Assembly: GCA_023055355.1 (NCBI GenBank)
Contig: JALJCS010000018.1
Span: forward strand, 930,001 to 994,000
DNA length: 64,000 nucleotides
Source of the DNA: Agelaius tricolor
Taxonomy: Eukaryota; Chordata; Aves; Passeriformes; Icteridae
Reading direction: 5' to 3'
Each line of letters starts with the position of its first letter. Position 1 is the stretch's first letter. This document shows, one piece after another, positions 36,001 through 51,000 of this stretch. The position numbers and the translations under genes are program-made. The notes beneath the pieces are model-generated. The model saw only the letters and a list, made by a program, of their open reading frames with translations, searched no databases and was not told the origin of the DNA.

Positions 36001-39000
36001 GTTTGAGCCAGTGACAATGGCCTGGTGCTGTGTGGTGTGCCCAGCCCCTTGCCTTTGTGCAACGTTTGTGATTCTTGCCTTTATTTCATTTGCTTCGGCA
36101 TCTGCATTTGTAACCGTTTTTTTCAAGTGAAGTTTCTGACTGGTGACTCATTAGGAGTAAATAGGCAAAAGGATATTGACTTTACACCTACTAATTTGGG
36201 GGTGCTAACAAGCACATGTAAGAGCTTTATAGTCACCGGGTAAATTGTCCCACCTGGGGGGGCTGGAGGAGGGGAGATAAAAAAGCATTACAAAGAAGCA
36301 GCGCTTTTGTTTCTAGCTCCTAGCCTTGGCTGTTCCTGCTGCTACTGGAGCTGGGGTGGACGTTTGATGGTCACCATTGCTGGAGCCTATTCTGAGCTTC
36401 CCCGGGATTTTCCAGCACCATTAGACCCGTGTGGGCACGGGACTAAGATCCTAATGATAGGATGCTAAATATGTTCGCTCGGAAATGAGGTGCCCCTTAC
36501 ATCGGCTGAGGGAACAAACCCTCCTTCCCGTGGTGTGAGTGCAGGCCGGCCGTGAGTCAGGTGTGCTGTGCCTGGAGGGCGGCTGCAGACACAGCGTAGC
36601 TTGAGCACAGCCCGTGGAGGCTCTGCCAGCACAGCCCAGCAGTGTGGGATGGGTGCCTGCTGGTAAACGTGACTCCCTGTGCCTGCGAGGGCACCAGGGT
36701 CTCATGGTCATGGCCGGGGGCAGCTCACTCTGCTGGGTTAGTGCTCAGCCCTGCTGGTGGTGCTGGGACCCTTGTCAGCTGCAGATGTGTCTGTCCCTCT
36801 CCAGCCATGCCTGCGACACAGTAATGCCACCCTTAGGTGTGCTTAGATCAGGATGTCACTTGCTCAGAGAGTGACCTGTTGCAGAGTAGCTGGAGCACAG
36901 CTGAGAAGTGATGGTCCCCAGCTCTAGTGGTCCTGCTCGAAGCAGAAGGTTGAGCTGGGTCACCTCTTGAGAGCCTTCTCAGCCTGAATGAGTGTCTTTC
37001 AACACTGATTGTCAGAACAGAACTGGCAGGTAAAGGCATTGGTGATCCCTTTCTCTGATTTTCCTTTGGATGCATTCAGAGGGACCCTAGGGCAGTGACT
37101 TTTGTGGTTTGTCCCCATTTGGGATTTTTGTATTGAGATTTTTAAGAATGACTTCAAAAACTGGAGATAGGCAAAGTTTTTCATCCTCCCGCTTTGGTCC
37201 TTCTGCCCTTTTGCTCAGCTTGGGGTGACCCCCTTGTGTGGAACGGATGATACCATCTGGTACACAAGGATGTGTAAGCTGTAGTTTATCTCAGAAGATG
37301 TGTGCTGGGAGGGGAGAGGCGTGCTGTGTACCAGGGTGAGAAGCAGCTCTCATCTCGGCTCCTCTCTGGACACAAGCCTGGTGTGCTGTGTGCTCGGAAC
37401 AGAAGAAAACAGTCCCTGCTGGCTGTATCTGATGTCAGGCTCCCACTCTGTGGCTGTGACTTCAGCCTCACCCCTTCTCCTCCTCTGTGCTGCATCCAAT
37501 ATCTGTCTCTCAGCAGGAGGAATCTGAGGAAATGCAGCAAACTTCAGCTCCTGGGGCTAAACTGTTGTGCTCTCTAACAGCAAACTGTGTTGAACTAATT
37601 GACAACCAGCTTTAAACATACCCCAATCAAGCAAAACGCATTGATTTATTTTTTCCTCTCTCGCCAAGCACTAAGCAGCTTCCAGCTTGGTTTCCTCCCC
37701 AAGAAGTGGATAACTCATCTATTGTGTAGTAAAACTGATGGGCAGTGTTGACTTCTATACAATCCTTTCAGTATGCTTAGGGAGGAAGGAGTTCTTATGC
37801 TTCTATGAATGTTTGACCACTTAAAAAAAAGCAAAACAAAAAAAAGCCCAACCCAAAACCACACACAACAACAAAAGATGATCCATTTTCTCTGGATGTC
37901 TTTGAAAGAAGCTTAGTTTAGAGACAGACTGGAGAGAAAGGCTATTGATTTTGTTTGACCTCCAAAGAGACTGCGGTCAGTATATTTTCCCTGCTGGAGG
38001 TGGTTCAGGGCTCTGAATTTCCGTGTCAGCGTTTGTATCCTGAAGCACGCTGAAGCTTTTCTGCTTCTTCAATAAATAGCAAGCTGTAGGGAAAGGTAAC
38101 GCTGGAGTAAATTTATTTCCCTCTGGATCTGCCCTTCCTTTCTTTAGCTTGGTCATGTTGCTGATGAAGCATTTACAACCTTTTTCATTGAATGCTGTGC
38201 AGGTTCGTGGGTTAAGCTGAGACTACAAGCATAGTTTTGTAATCCCTCTCTTGCTTTTTCCAGGGCTGAGCCAGGTCCTTTCCCAACCTCTTGCCTGCAC
38301 CAACAAGGAACAAAATACCTGCCTGTGTAGAGTAATAAATGTTCTAAAAACTGCCATCCTCTCTTCTACCCTGATTATTCTCAACCTTTGCAGAGGAAAG
38401 CCTTCCTGATTTTTGCTTAGTCTCCTAAAGAGAAATAGATTATTCTGTCTGGGGACTTGGTTGTATTGGAAATGCTCTGCTTGATACAGGTCTGTGTAGT
38501 TTTGTAGATGTTCTTGTAAAATGGCTTATGACAACTGATGTGCCCTTTCTCTGGTAGCCACCTACCAAAGGATGGCTTCCAAGGATGGCAATACCTGTGG
38601 GATAAGTCTGTTGTCAGGTCTAAAGGAGCTTCTTGGAGCTCCCTTGAGATGAGCAGTGCCAGTAGGCATCTCTCCATGCCAAGATGTCAGCTGTGTTATC
38701 TGTGTTATCGCCTCCTCATTTAACAAAACGCCTCGCCTCACGTGGTGTGGGTTTGGGGTGTGTGCTTCAGCCTGAGTGGCCACAAGTTCAACACAGGCAG
38801 TTTGCTGCTGTCAGCACATCAAAGGGCAGCCTGATAAAGCTGCTACAGTGTAATCGAGTCATGGTAGAGAGTTACTGATGTTGGGTACCAGCTGCTGAGC
38901 TCCCCTGTCGCCTTTGCCAGCAGGAACTTCATTCCTAACTAACACAGACAGAGCTTCTTCTTGGAATCCCCTCTTCAGAGGAAGGGTTGGTCTTCCTGCC

Positions 39001-42000
39001 ACTGCCAGCCTCACCTCTGCTTCTGGCTGTGCTCTGGGTCAGGGTGGAGGCTGCTGCTGCGGGTGTGTGAGACCTGCAGTGTGTGTGGGCTGCTGACAAC
39101 TGCATGGCACCAGTTTCTAACTTAAGCACTCCATTTCACTGAGAGCAATGGCCCAGTGCATCCCTAAAAAACAATGAATGGCTGAGGATTTATTTGTGCA
39201 CTCTCGGCCAGGCTGAGGCTGCAGCCTGTGTTGCATGTGTAACTCTGCTGAGACCCCAGAGCAGGACTTTGAGAGCTCCCCAGAACCTTTCACTGCTGTC
39301 TTCAGCCAAAAGCCCCACTCCCCACATCTGAATATTCAATTACATTAGCCCCTTGCAAATGGCTCAGCAGTCATCTCCGGGAGTGGTAAGAAGAGAGAGC
39401 TGGAACTGTTAAGCCTCTGCACAAACACGAAGGCAAGGGACAAGGAGCGGATGGGAAGAGCTTGTGGGAGGGGGTAGATTTGCAAATGGTGTCCTCCTGT
39501 TTGCACTGGACCACTGGGTAGGACAGGGCAATGCAGAGCGGCTGCCATGGGACAGTTTAGTCATATTTATTACTAAATTAATACAATACTTATTATAATT
39601 ATTGTATCAAGTTATAATTATTACTTATAATAATATTTACAAATAAAGACAAATATTTTTATTAAATTAATACAACATTCGTCAATGCACTGCTTGCTTT
39701 GGGAGTAAGTAGTCCCGAGCTTGTGGTCTGAGCACAGACTGGGCTGTTAGGTATTGCCCACCTGAAGGTCATCATAAAGCTTTGTTAATTAATAAGCAGG
39801 AAGTTTTGCTTGGAGTCCTGAGCAGCAGGTGATAGGCCAGCTGAGCATGTTGCTGGAAGGATAGGTAATCACAGGGAAAGCAGCAATGCTCTGTGTTACC
39901 CTGTTGCAGTGGTTTTCAGCGTGTGGTCAGCAGGACATTGTGATGATGGATCAGAAATATGACAAATTCTTGTTAATGATCAACATCAAAAACTAAGAAC
40001 ATGTAGAAAAGCAAAGATGTCCTTGTGTCCTAAGTGCCTGTAATCTGGTTCTCAGAGCTGGGTACCAGAATATCCCTTTGATTCTCAAAGGTAATTGCAC
40101 CTCTTAATTAGCTGGAGAAAAAAATTCCCGCAGCCTGAGATCTTGCTGTATAAATTATAATTAACCCCTTGGCACTGGAAGTTGAGATTTCCTGCCCCCA
40201 GGCACAAATGCAAAACACATTAGCAGCACTTGACATCAGGCCCCAAGCAGCCAGGGGTCAGGCTGCTACCCCAAAATCCAGCTGCACTTCCCAGTGCAGT
40301 GGGGAAATGGCAAGGAAGCCACAGGAACCCAAGGGGAAGCTCTAAATACACCATTTGAGGGTGTTTGACCTGCTTTCTTTTCAGAGCTGCAAATGTCCCA
40401 ACAGGAAGGACAGCACAGAAAAAAACAAATCCAACCTCGGGAAAGAGCTGGGAGCGAGGAGAGGAGTGGATTTGTGAGGCGACATGGCCGGGTGCCCCGC
40501 CGTGAGAACGGCGCTGGTGCTGCCGCCCCACACACCTCCAGCCCAAGCATTGTCTGGTGCCAGACACACTTGGCTGTGCCTGTTGTGTGCAGGGCTGGGC
40601 CACCCACTGCTGTCATTCACCAGCATCCTGCTTTTTTGTCTCCTTTTCATCGCGCCTGCTGGGGGATGAGCGTTAACTCCTCACACCAGAGGTGACCTGT
40701 GGTGAAGTGCCAGGTTGGGCAGCTGGCGGCAGGGAGGTGACAGCATGGCTGGGGGATGGGGGCTGTCCCGAGCCTGTCTGCACCTGTGACACTTCCCTGC
40801 TTGCTCCCTTCATCCACACTGTGACCTCGGAGGAGGGCCAGGCCTGCTGAGCATCTGCAAAACCACTCCACAGAGTCACAGAACAGTGAAGGAAGGGAAG
40901 AATGGCTTGGAAGGGATCGTAAAGGTCAGGCAGTTCCTCACCAGGAGCTTGCACTGAAGCTCCTTAGTCCGTGTTAGCTGGTTCCTTTGCTCCTTTGGGG
41001 TCCTGGATGGAGAAGTGGCTCCCTTCTGGCACAGGTCAGGCTGCAGCTTTGTGCTGGGCTATAAAGCCCTTGGAGAAGGTGTTGTTGGCCAGGGGCTGTC
41101 TCTTGTCCCACCACTGTGGTGTGTCCTTGGGTTCCTCTGTTCTGGTGGTGCTGGCCATGAGTGTCCTAGCAGTGGTTGCTGAATTCAGGTGGTGGCAAAC
41201 ATGGGGAGACTTGGTCACTTTGGTGGCATTTGAAGGTGGCTTTGTCCTCCCTTGCCAAAGGTGGGGGCAGCCCGATGCTTGGGCTTGGCACACAGATGTG
41301 GCCAAGGGCTGCCTAAAAATATTCAGGTCTGTGTAGGTGTAGGAGTGGGCAATTCTCTGTGCACTTCAAAGGCTGGAAGGAGATAACAGAAGGGGAGTCA
41401 GAAGGTGTCCTGGTGGGGAGGAGGGATGTGCTCACTGGTGTAGGGTAGTGAGTGTTGGAAGGAGGTTTGGGTTTGTCCTCTGTCTATATGTCTGCAGGTC
41501 CTTGGAGTGAATTCTGTGCCCATTGCAGAGCTGATCACAGAGCTCTCCAAGCTAAGTGAGCTTTTTCAATCCCAGTTTGGATGGGTGTGGGCTGCACACC
41601 TACAGCAGAAATGTCCCCTGCCAATGTGGCACCTGCACCTCCAGGGATCTTTTGCCATGCAGGTCCTTGGGGCCAAGCCCTTCAGGGTGGGGAGAGGAGG
41701 GCAGGATGGTCCATCCCAGGGAGAATAAGAAAGAGGAGAGAATTTTGGATGGAAACAGGGGCCTGAGTCTGAGCTTAAAGGTAGCCTGCGTCTCTAGATA
41801 AACTGAAATAAATAGCAAATAATATAATATAATAGAGATTTTCTGCTGTCAATGCTGCTTCTCTAAACTTAGAATGTCCCCCCAAAAAAGCTATTGGGAG
41901 ATATTACCTCTTTGCTGCTCTTTATAATGCCACAGATGAGGACTGGCTTAATTCTGTACTTGACTTATTTTTTATATTAAGATTTAACATGGGATCTGCT

Positions 42001-45000
42001 TTTCTTAATCCAAACACTTATGATTTGAATGCAGAATTATATTTGAGATTTTTAAAGTACCTTTATTAAAACGTAAAACTAATTTTACAGTTCTGACAGG
42101 TCTTATTTAAATACCCAGTGCCAGATGCCTTTTGTCCCAAATGACTTCAGGAAAGAAAAAAAAAAGACTTTTAAAACTTCTCATGCAATTAAAATGCAGT
42201 AAAAGGGAAGTATATAGTCTTACATATGCTGAGGACTAGGGGTAACAGTTTAAGAGAAGTCCCGTGATAAATGTTGCCAAAAATAAATATGTGAAACCAA
42301 AGGTGTTAAAGGGAGAGTTAATGTGATACCTGATTTTTGGTGGTCGTTGCGCTATTTCTGTTGCTCATGCCCTGAGAACAGTTGTAAGAATTGTGCTGTG
42401 TCTATAAGGAGAAACCTCTCCAAAGGGGGTGGTGCAGAGGACTTTTCTCCATGGTCCTTCCCCTGAGGCACTCTTCAGGGTACAGCTGGTTCCAGGTGTC
42501 CCCAGGCACTGTAAGAAGATCAGTCCTTGCCCACGTCTTTTAACCCTTACTCCAAAATAGTCATACTCTCTTATATCCTCTGACCCAAGAGTGACGATTT
42601 TCTGTACTTCATTTAATAATAAGTTATCTTTTATCTGGCAAAAGGGAGCTTCAGCAACACAGGCATTAAGAAGTCAGGTATCTTTGAAACTGTATTTGTG
42701 ACCATGTCTAAGAGCAAATCCTGCTTAAAATCTTAAAACAGAAAGGAATTTTCCCTGTGTGCCAGAACATTTACTTCTGGTAGGTTGCGCTGCTGCCTTT
42801 GCTCCTTTGGGTTTCAGAGCCACAAGAATCCCACTTAAAACACCAGAGCATCCTGCAACTTTATTTTCAGCATATTTTTCACTTGCTGAAAGAAGTGAAT
42901 GTTACAATGAGTCCCTTTTGAGAGAATGCATAGACACACTTCTACTCTGATCCATAAAATTAATTATATTAATTTCAGCTTTTACTGGTGCAGAATAAGA
43001 ACCCTGCTTGGTAGAACTTAATCTTTGTGTATTGGGCACGTCTGATAATTCAAGCTGTACTGCAGATGCTTGACACATTTGTCCCAATCAGCCCCCTTTT
43101 GGAGCACTGAAAAACACAGCAGTGGAGCCTGTACAGGCTGACTGCTGGAGTGGGTGAAACCATCTGGGTGTTGGGATGTGGGAGAGATTTATGTGTTTGG
43201 GACTCCTCGGAAAGAGGAGATGGTGGTGCTGACATCACTCCTACTTCATCCCTAAGGATGAACAGCCCTCCAGCAGCTGCCTGAGGGAGGTGGGCAGTGC
43301 TGCAGGGTCCCTGTGCTCTCTCCTGAGCTCCTGGGCACACACGGAGCAGCTCTGCAGAGACACGAGAGCACATGGTTTCCTGGGCTGGTCATTCTCTCCT
43401 TATTGTTATTTTTGTGTACATCAGTGTTTTTATTGGGTCCAGCTGAGACTGGGAACAAGAGAGTCAAAATACCTTCCTTGGGGTTTGTTCTTGCAGTAAT
43501 TCTAACCCTCTGCGGGGACGGGAAAGGTTGACACTCTTTCCAGACCCGAGAGACTCCAGCGCTTTGGATGCGTTTCAGCAAGGAGCTCAGGGCCAGGTTC
43601 TGAGGTCGTTGTCTGTTGGGCTTGACTGTGTCAGTAGGAGTTTATTCAAATGAGAATGATCAAAGACATCAGGGTTTGGCCCTTTATTTTTCATTTTAGG
43701 TGCTTTTTCAAGCATAACAGATCTTCTGAACTTTTTTGAGGCTCATCCTTCAGTAATTCCAGACTCAGAGCCTGGCAGCTTGTCAGGCAGTTTTCCTGCC
43801 TCTGTAGAAATACTGTCCACTTGAGCTGTGCTTGGAGGCAGCAGGACACCCTGGTGAGATAGAGGAATTTCTGTGCTAACATTCTGAACGTTTCTCCTTC
43901 CAGGCTTATTTCTTAGTCATGGCAAGTTTGCAGGTGGCAAAGTTCAGGGCAGAATTTGTTCACAGCTGTCCCCGCCCAGGCATTTTTAAAGCACACAACC
44001 TACCCACCTCCCTTTTACTGAATCTTGTCTAGATAAACTTATTCACCATCGTTGAAGCAATTACCAAAATATTTTTAGTGTCTCTTATGGTGAATTATGT
44101 ATAAAACATCTGCAAGAGGTCAAGTCTGATTCCCACTGCTTAGTCCTGTTTTCTTAGATATACAAAAGGGTGCAAATGGCTCCCTGTTAGAATGACAGTA
44201 TTTTGCATTCATTTCTCACATGGCTAAGGGATGACCAGCCTCTGGGTAGTACCAGCCTGGGCCAGTAATATGGTACTTACAGCTCCGATAGGGGGGGTTG
44301 TTTCTGTGTGTGTTTATTTGTTTTGTTTTTTCACAGAATTACAGATTCAGGGATTTACTAAAGTTTTATTTAAGTTGGACAAAAATCTCTTAGACCTACC
44401 TACCTACCTTGGTATTTATTCTGGTCTGATTCTGGTCTTATATCTGTTGAACTCTCAAACAATTTTCATATGTGTAGGCTAATAAAAGATCTCAAATTAG
44501 CACATTTTCATTTAAGCTTCTCTCAAGATGTGGTGACTAGAGTGAGTTTGTAGGGACTATGTTTGGAAGCTTTGTCATCCTATAGGAGCCTGGCAGTCTG
44601 GGGAAGAGGACTTGTAAGTTTTAGAACCTCCTTTTTACCTTGATAGTGCCATTCTGGCATAAACAACACATCTCTACAGGGTGGGGAGGCAGAATCAGCC
44701 TGAGATGGTCCCGGAGATACCTGGGGAACACCAGCTCAGCATCATCTCCTGGCTGTGTTTTGTTAGCTACTGCTGAAGTGGTAGGGAAATTTTTTGGGTG
44801 GGCATCACTACAGGTAAGAGCTCTGTAATGGTCCAGGCCAGGTTGTACAGGGCTTAGGGCAACCTGGTCCAGTAGAAGGTGCCCCTGCCCAGGGGGTTGG
44901 GACTGGCTGAGCCTGAAAATCTCTTCAAACCCAACCACTATGTGATTTCATGTTTCTAGGAATGGTGTGTCAGGCTTAAATAGGGAGTGATATTTAATAG

Positions 45001-48000
45001 TGGAGAATGATACTAAAGAGCCTGAGAGTGCTGCTTTCTGTGCTGACCATCCCGGGCCGTGCAGGCTGGGCTGGCTGCAGCACAGCGTGTCCTGCCTGCC
45101 CAGCTGCACAGCTGGGCACTCGGGCTGGTGTGCTTGGCACCAGCATGGAGATTCCTGCGTGTCTTGGCCCCGAGTGCTGCAGCCGAGCCCAGGGAGCGCC
45201 GAGGGATAGCTCAGAGTGCTGGATGTGGGACGGGAGCCGCCCGGGCGTGAGGCGGGGCTGTGGGAGCGGCAGCGCCCGAAAGCAGAGCCCGGAGGCCGAA
45301 GCTGCCGTGGCTGCTGCGGAGGGGAGGCCCGAGGGAGGTGCGAGGAGGGGAAGGGGTCTCCGTGCCGGGATCCTGCACCTTTCCCCTCGGGGTGGGCAGT
45401 GGGCAGCACACAGCCCTCTGTCCCCAAAGCCTGTCCCCAGGCTGTGCTCCCACCCTGCCGCCGCTGGCAGAGGCGGGACCCTGCGGCCTGTAGGGTCTTT
45501 ATCAGCACTCGAGGGACTTCCGATGTGTGTGAAGTCCTTTGTGTGGAAGTATTTACAAGATCAGGTTGCTGCAGTGGAAATGTCTTTGAGGTCTTTGCTG
45601 CATTATAGATTTTCTTCAGATGTCTCCCATGCAAATATTTAACTTGTCTGGTTCCTGAGAGCTACTGAGGCAGTTGTGCGGTGGCAGGTTGTGCCTGCAG
45701 CCTGTCCTTTGTCCACACAGAGCCCTCGCTCCCGCTTCTCTTCCCATCCCGCAATGGGGCAGGAAAACCTGCCAGGACTTGGCACTCGGTGGATGTGTTG
45801 GTGCCCTGAGGACCTTACACCCCAAAAAGTCTTTGTCCCCACGTCAGCAACAGTTAGGGTGCTTTCACCGAGTGAAAGTTATAGCGTTTAAAAGAAATCT
45901 TCATTTAGAGTAACAGCATCTTTCAAACCCTGGGCAGGACTGGGAGCTGCTCCGTGGGCAGCCTCTGTGCTGACACCGAGCACTTTCCTGGCTCCTGAAA
46001 CATGGTGGCTTAAAACAGACAATATCTGGAGCCTGGGTCTCAGAGCTGCTCTTAGTCTTCCTCCCCATGAACATACCGTTTAATAATTTGATGTGCATAT
46101 GCTGTGCTCAGGAGAGACAGGATGAGCTCAGGGCAGTGGTATGTGGGTCAGAGCACCAGCCTCACTGACTGGGGTGGTTACTCCTAATTTGCACCTGAAT
46201 ATTTGAGAAGGGAGCTGGGTTCTGTGGATTATAAATATTAAATACCATTTAGTTTGCAGGACGATGCAAGCGTGCAGACAAAACTTGGGGATGCAGCCTT
46301 GATTCCCTCACTGGGCCACAGCCTGCAGGCTTCATTAGACCCTCCAGACTTTACCTAATTTTGGTGTTACTCCCTCATCATTACATCATGACTGTGGAGA
46401 CAGGGTCATTCTCTCCTATGTTGTGGTCGTGGAAGGGATTCATGTGGTTTTGGTAGGGGTAGGCAGCGTTTGAACAGATTTCAACTATTTTAAGCACTGT
46501 TGCCCATGCTGGGAGTCTCAGGAGAAGATTCAGTCTCAGCAGAGTGGATTTTGCTCTCCCATCAGATGTGATCTATGCACTGTGAAAGATGGGAATGTCC
46601 TTGTTCACAGCTCCAGGGTTACAAACTGGGAAAGCTGCCCTCCATCCCAGGTGCTGTGCTCCCAGCCTCAGTGTGTCAGTGCATCCTCTTCATTAGCTGG
46701 AAATGGTTTCGAGTCTGAGAAGGTTCTCCTGACTTCTCAGAAAAAGAAGTGCAACCAAAGCAACAAAATCTTTGTCCCCTCTGAGATCCTTTTCCCCAGT
46801 GTCTTGCCAGCTGCAAGGTGCCTGTGGACAGTGTAAGCAGCTTTGTTCTTTCTCCCTGTGGCTCCCTTTGCAGGGGTTTCACCTGAAAAAACCACAAACC
46901 AGTGGATAGACTTGAAGTATCTAGTCCTTCTGCACCCTTCTTGTGTTTTCCCCTTTGTCTCTTTCTTTATCTGGACCTGAGGATTTTGTGATTGTAAACC
47001 TTACACTTCTCGGGTGCCCTCTTTCTCCTCTCTTTCCCTGTGCTTTTCTGGCTCCTGTCCTCCCACTCCCAGGAAATATCTGAAAGATAATTTGGCATAT
47101 TTTCTGCCACCTTCACATATCTCACATATCTCCCTGACTTCATGTTTTCTTAGCTGGTAGATAGCTTTTCAACATATATATATATATATACATACATACA
47201 TATGTAATTCTTTTCACCTAGACTTGTGAGGAATTCCAGTCTCTTCCAGTGGGAGTTTTCAGGAAGGTTTAGGTTAAATGGGCCAATAAGGCAAAACATG
47301 TAGCAGGAGATCTCACCCTCTAAAGACATCTTTTCTCTTTTGCTCTTTATTTTATTCCCCTGGAAAACATATCAGAATATCTAGCTGTCAAAGAATTTAA
47401 ACAATAACACCTGATCTGAAGATTGGAGCACAGGGCCTTTGAAAATAAAGATTGTAATCTCTGTGTGGTGTGTCCAGGGACAGATGGGGCTGGAAGTCAG
47501 GGGTGCTGAGCACCAGAGTGCTGTGGGGCTGCTGCTCTGGCATGGTGGCTCTCATTTCACCTGAACTCTCCTGTACATTCTCTTGGATTTTCCCTGGCAC
47601 TTCCATTGTGCCATGGCATACCTATCACAGGACAGGACAGCATTCAAGTCCAGTTTGAATTAATGTAAAATATGTTGGCTGAGCTTTTCTCCTGCTGTGT
47701 GTGAGTGGAGGGGGAGACATGAGCAGCCCCTGGGTGCTGGCTCAGCCTCCACCCCCTAGGACCTCTGGTTGCATCCTTCAGGGCTGGGATCCATCCCAGA
47801 GGATTTCAGATTTGCTATTTAAGGTGCCTGTCCTTGCTCCTGAGAGAACTTAGGGAGATGCCTGTTGCACAAAGAAGCATCAGCTGTCAGGGGTGCTGCA
47901 GACCCCTGGGTTATAGGTTATAACCCACCCTAGAGCTACACTGATCTCTCTTGTAGAAAGGGGGGGTCAGGGATCCCTAGAAATAAGATGTTTCCTACAT

Positions 48001-51000
48001 CTTAAGACTCAGATTTTGCAGAAGTGGGAAACCTCTGTGAGGCCTTGGCCTGTCCTAGGGCAGCTCAGGTCACAGCAGGGATCAGACATCTGAACCTCCT
48101 GGCCTCTGTTCCCACTCCTCGGCATGGGGTGCAGGTTGGTCCCTGGGGGTTTGGGCTGTCTCTCAGGGCCCTGGGATGGATGCTGCTGTGTTTGCCAGCA
48201 CAAATGTCTCCCTGGATGCCTGCTTATCCTCTGGTGCTCAGGCTGTGCTGTGGCACTTGCCTGGGAGGGATCTCAGGCTGCTGTAACCTCTGCAGCCTGC
48301 AGGAAAGGTGACTTCCATCTAGTTCTAAATTATGACATTATTTTATTAGATCTTTAAACTTTAGTTAAATTTTTTATTTAAAAAAGGGGAGGAAGGTATC
48401 ATATTTTAATTAGTAGTGGTGCCAAAGGAGTCCTAGATTAATTATTTGAAATCACTCCATCCAGATGGTTTTAATTTTCACAGCAGGGAACCGGCATCTT
48501 TTTAAGGTGATATTTTTCAAATTAAAATCAGCTTGGATATTAGTCATAGTGGCTGCAGAGCGAGGGGGTGGGGAGCATGAGCCAGTGTGCCCCGTGTTTG
48601 TCCATCTGAGCACGGGCTGCCACGGGGACCTGCGTCAGAGGGGTGGGAGCTGCTGCCTGTCCCGTGGGACCGCAGCTCACGGCTCTCATGCTGGAAGGTT
48701 TTGTCGGTGTTAGCTCCTCCTTTGGCTGGCCAGAGGCTGTATCTGATGTTCAGAGTCACTCTCAGCAGCTTTTTACTCTCAGGCTGGGGTGGACAGGGAA
48801 TGCCTCACAGCTCAGAGGGAGCTGTGCTCTCCTGTTCTGGCCTGTGTGGAGCCCTCTCTGACCCCTGTGCTGGGTGGCACCACACCAGTGTTCATGCCCA
48901 GCTGGTTTGGCCACTGCACATCTGTGAGCAGCTCCTTGGTGCTCTGGGTGTCAGCCATGGCTCCTGGACCAGGCTTTGCTGGCTCCACAACCTTTGCTCT
49001 TGTGCTGGCTGCTGGACTCCCGCTCTGAGGCTGACCTCCATCCTCTGCTCATGTGAGGAGAAGCCCTTTCAGAATCACCTCTTCAAAGGCAGACAGTCCC
49101 ACCTTTGCTGTTCTCTTGTCTGTTAATGCTGCATTGCACCTGAGCAGCCTCCCCAAGCTTCCTGGAGCAGTGGGCACTCACCAGGTTCCAGCCGTGCTGC
49201 TCAGCCTGCCCTGGAGGAGCTGGCCTGGCCCTGTGCCATCACTCCCCTCCTGGCTGGCTCACCTTGATAGCCTCCCTTTGAGGGGTTATTTCTGGCTCAG
49301 GGCCCTTCCTCACAGAAGTGGTCACAGGTTGGATACTGACCTGGCAGGTGAAAGGACAAAGTGGACAGCACCCAGTTGTCAGGTACCTAAACCCGTGAGG
49401 TGTTTCTGAAAAACTTCCATAAATATCCATATCTGTGCATGATTGCAAGTAATATCCTGCTGTAATACAGACATTATCCCACTTGCTGTCAGAAGGCAGT
49501 TATAATTTAAATATCCCCAGTGATAACAGGTTTAACAAATAGATCTAAATAAATGTAAGCAGCTAGTAACTAGAAACCCCTGAACTTACAGATGTGACTG
49601 AGCTGTGAGGGGAAAATTGTTTAGGGCCCTTGTGAGTTAAAGGTCTGTGATATTTGCACTGCTGCAGAAGCCAAAAGCTGACTTTACAAGTGGGAAAAAT
49701 ATTAATGTGTTTAAATGAAACAAACTCCTATTTCTATCCCCATGGTAAATCCTTACAATGAACATATTTGCTCTTAGAGGGCTTTAAAGTTTGAAATATG
49801 AATGCCAAAAAGAATGTGACTTTTTGCAGCACAGATCAAACATTCTCCAGAGTTTGGCAAAAGCTGTATTTCTACGGTGGGGCTCAGCACTCACAGGCGT
49901 GAGTATTTCCAGAGCAGGAGCGTGGAGCTGCACTTGCTGACACTCACACATTCTTGCATTGTGTTTCAACCATGTCTCCTTTCTCCTCCTCCATGTCGGG
50001 GATGGATCTGAACCAAAATGTCCAGTCTGCCTGTTCCTGCCTCTCTGGGGAAATTCCTGGAATCCGAATCTTGAGCATGACTGGAATTTGTGTTTAGATT
50101 AGAGATGAAATAAAAGGCTGGATTTGGATCTGTCTGGGGTTTTGAGATGATGATGATGATGATTATTATGATCATGATGATGGCATGCTGCTTGTCTGGG
50201 TGGCAGCCTGGCCCCTTCTGCAGCTACAGCTGTGGCAGAGCAGGGCGTTAATGGAGATGCAGCAGAGATCTGTCCTCTACCCTGGCTCCTGCTGCAAACC
50301 AGCTCTGGCATCAATACCCTGCAAGACACTGAGATTGGCCACATTTCTCCCAGCTAGAGCTGGAGACCTCAGTCTGGACTGCCAGAAAGAAATTTCTGAC
50401 CTCCTGGATGCACAACAAGGCATGGAGGACATGTGCAGGGTGGGTGTGCATCAGACAGAACAAGCAGTGCCAAATTTCTCCCTGCTGGCTGTTGTGGTGA
50501 CCTTCAGGAGGTCACTGTAATGTTTTGCACTGGAGTGTGTGGCTGAACCACTTCTGTGCAGTGTTTGAAGGCTGCTGGCTGTGGGGAAAGGATTTTCTTT
50601 CTTGTCATGCTAATCTTTCATCTTCATGAGAATAAAATCCACATTCTTATCCTCCAAGAACCCTCCTGCAGCGTGAAGGAGAGCGTTGTCATTGGAACAG
50701 GCTGCCCAGGGCAGTGGTGGCATCACCATCGCTGGAGGTGTTTAAAAGCCGTGTAGATGTGATACCTGGGGACAGGGTGTAGTGGTGGCCTCAACAGTGC
50801 TGGAGGAACAGTTTTGGACTTGATGATCTCAGAGGTTTTTTCCAATATAAGCAATTCTCTGGTTCTATTAACACTGAGCTAATATTGCTGGTGGTGGTGG
50901 CGTTGGTGTGACAGATGGAGCCCACACGTGTGGTTATATTGTGTTTATTGTTGGTTATTCTGTGGTAAACCAGCTTTAAACCTGGGGTATCTGTGTGGGA

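Larger units (their letters stand above)
44951..50689. other. intron 3 distal block: mostly unique sequence
   Basis: Holds the CpG-rich patch at 45180-45490, the (TA)n run at 47173-47203, an AT-rich element candidate at 48340-48560, and the GAT repeat at 50145-50183, listed separately. The rest is featureless to my reading. Confidence 0.45.

Noticed and set aside
44330..44410. Possible CR1 end (CACAGAATTACAG ... GTTGGACAAAAATC)
   Set aside because: Only scattered matches with an internal unrelated stretch, too weak to call.
45007..45642. Overlapping 211-codon plus and 228-codon minus ORFs
   Set aside because: Both strands are open over a CpG-rich patch, as expected by composition. Neither resembles a protein.
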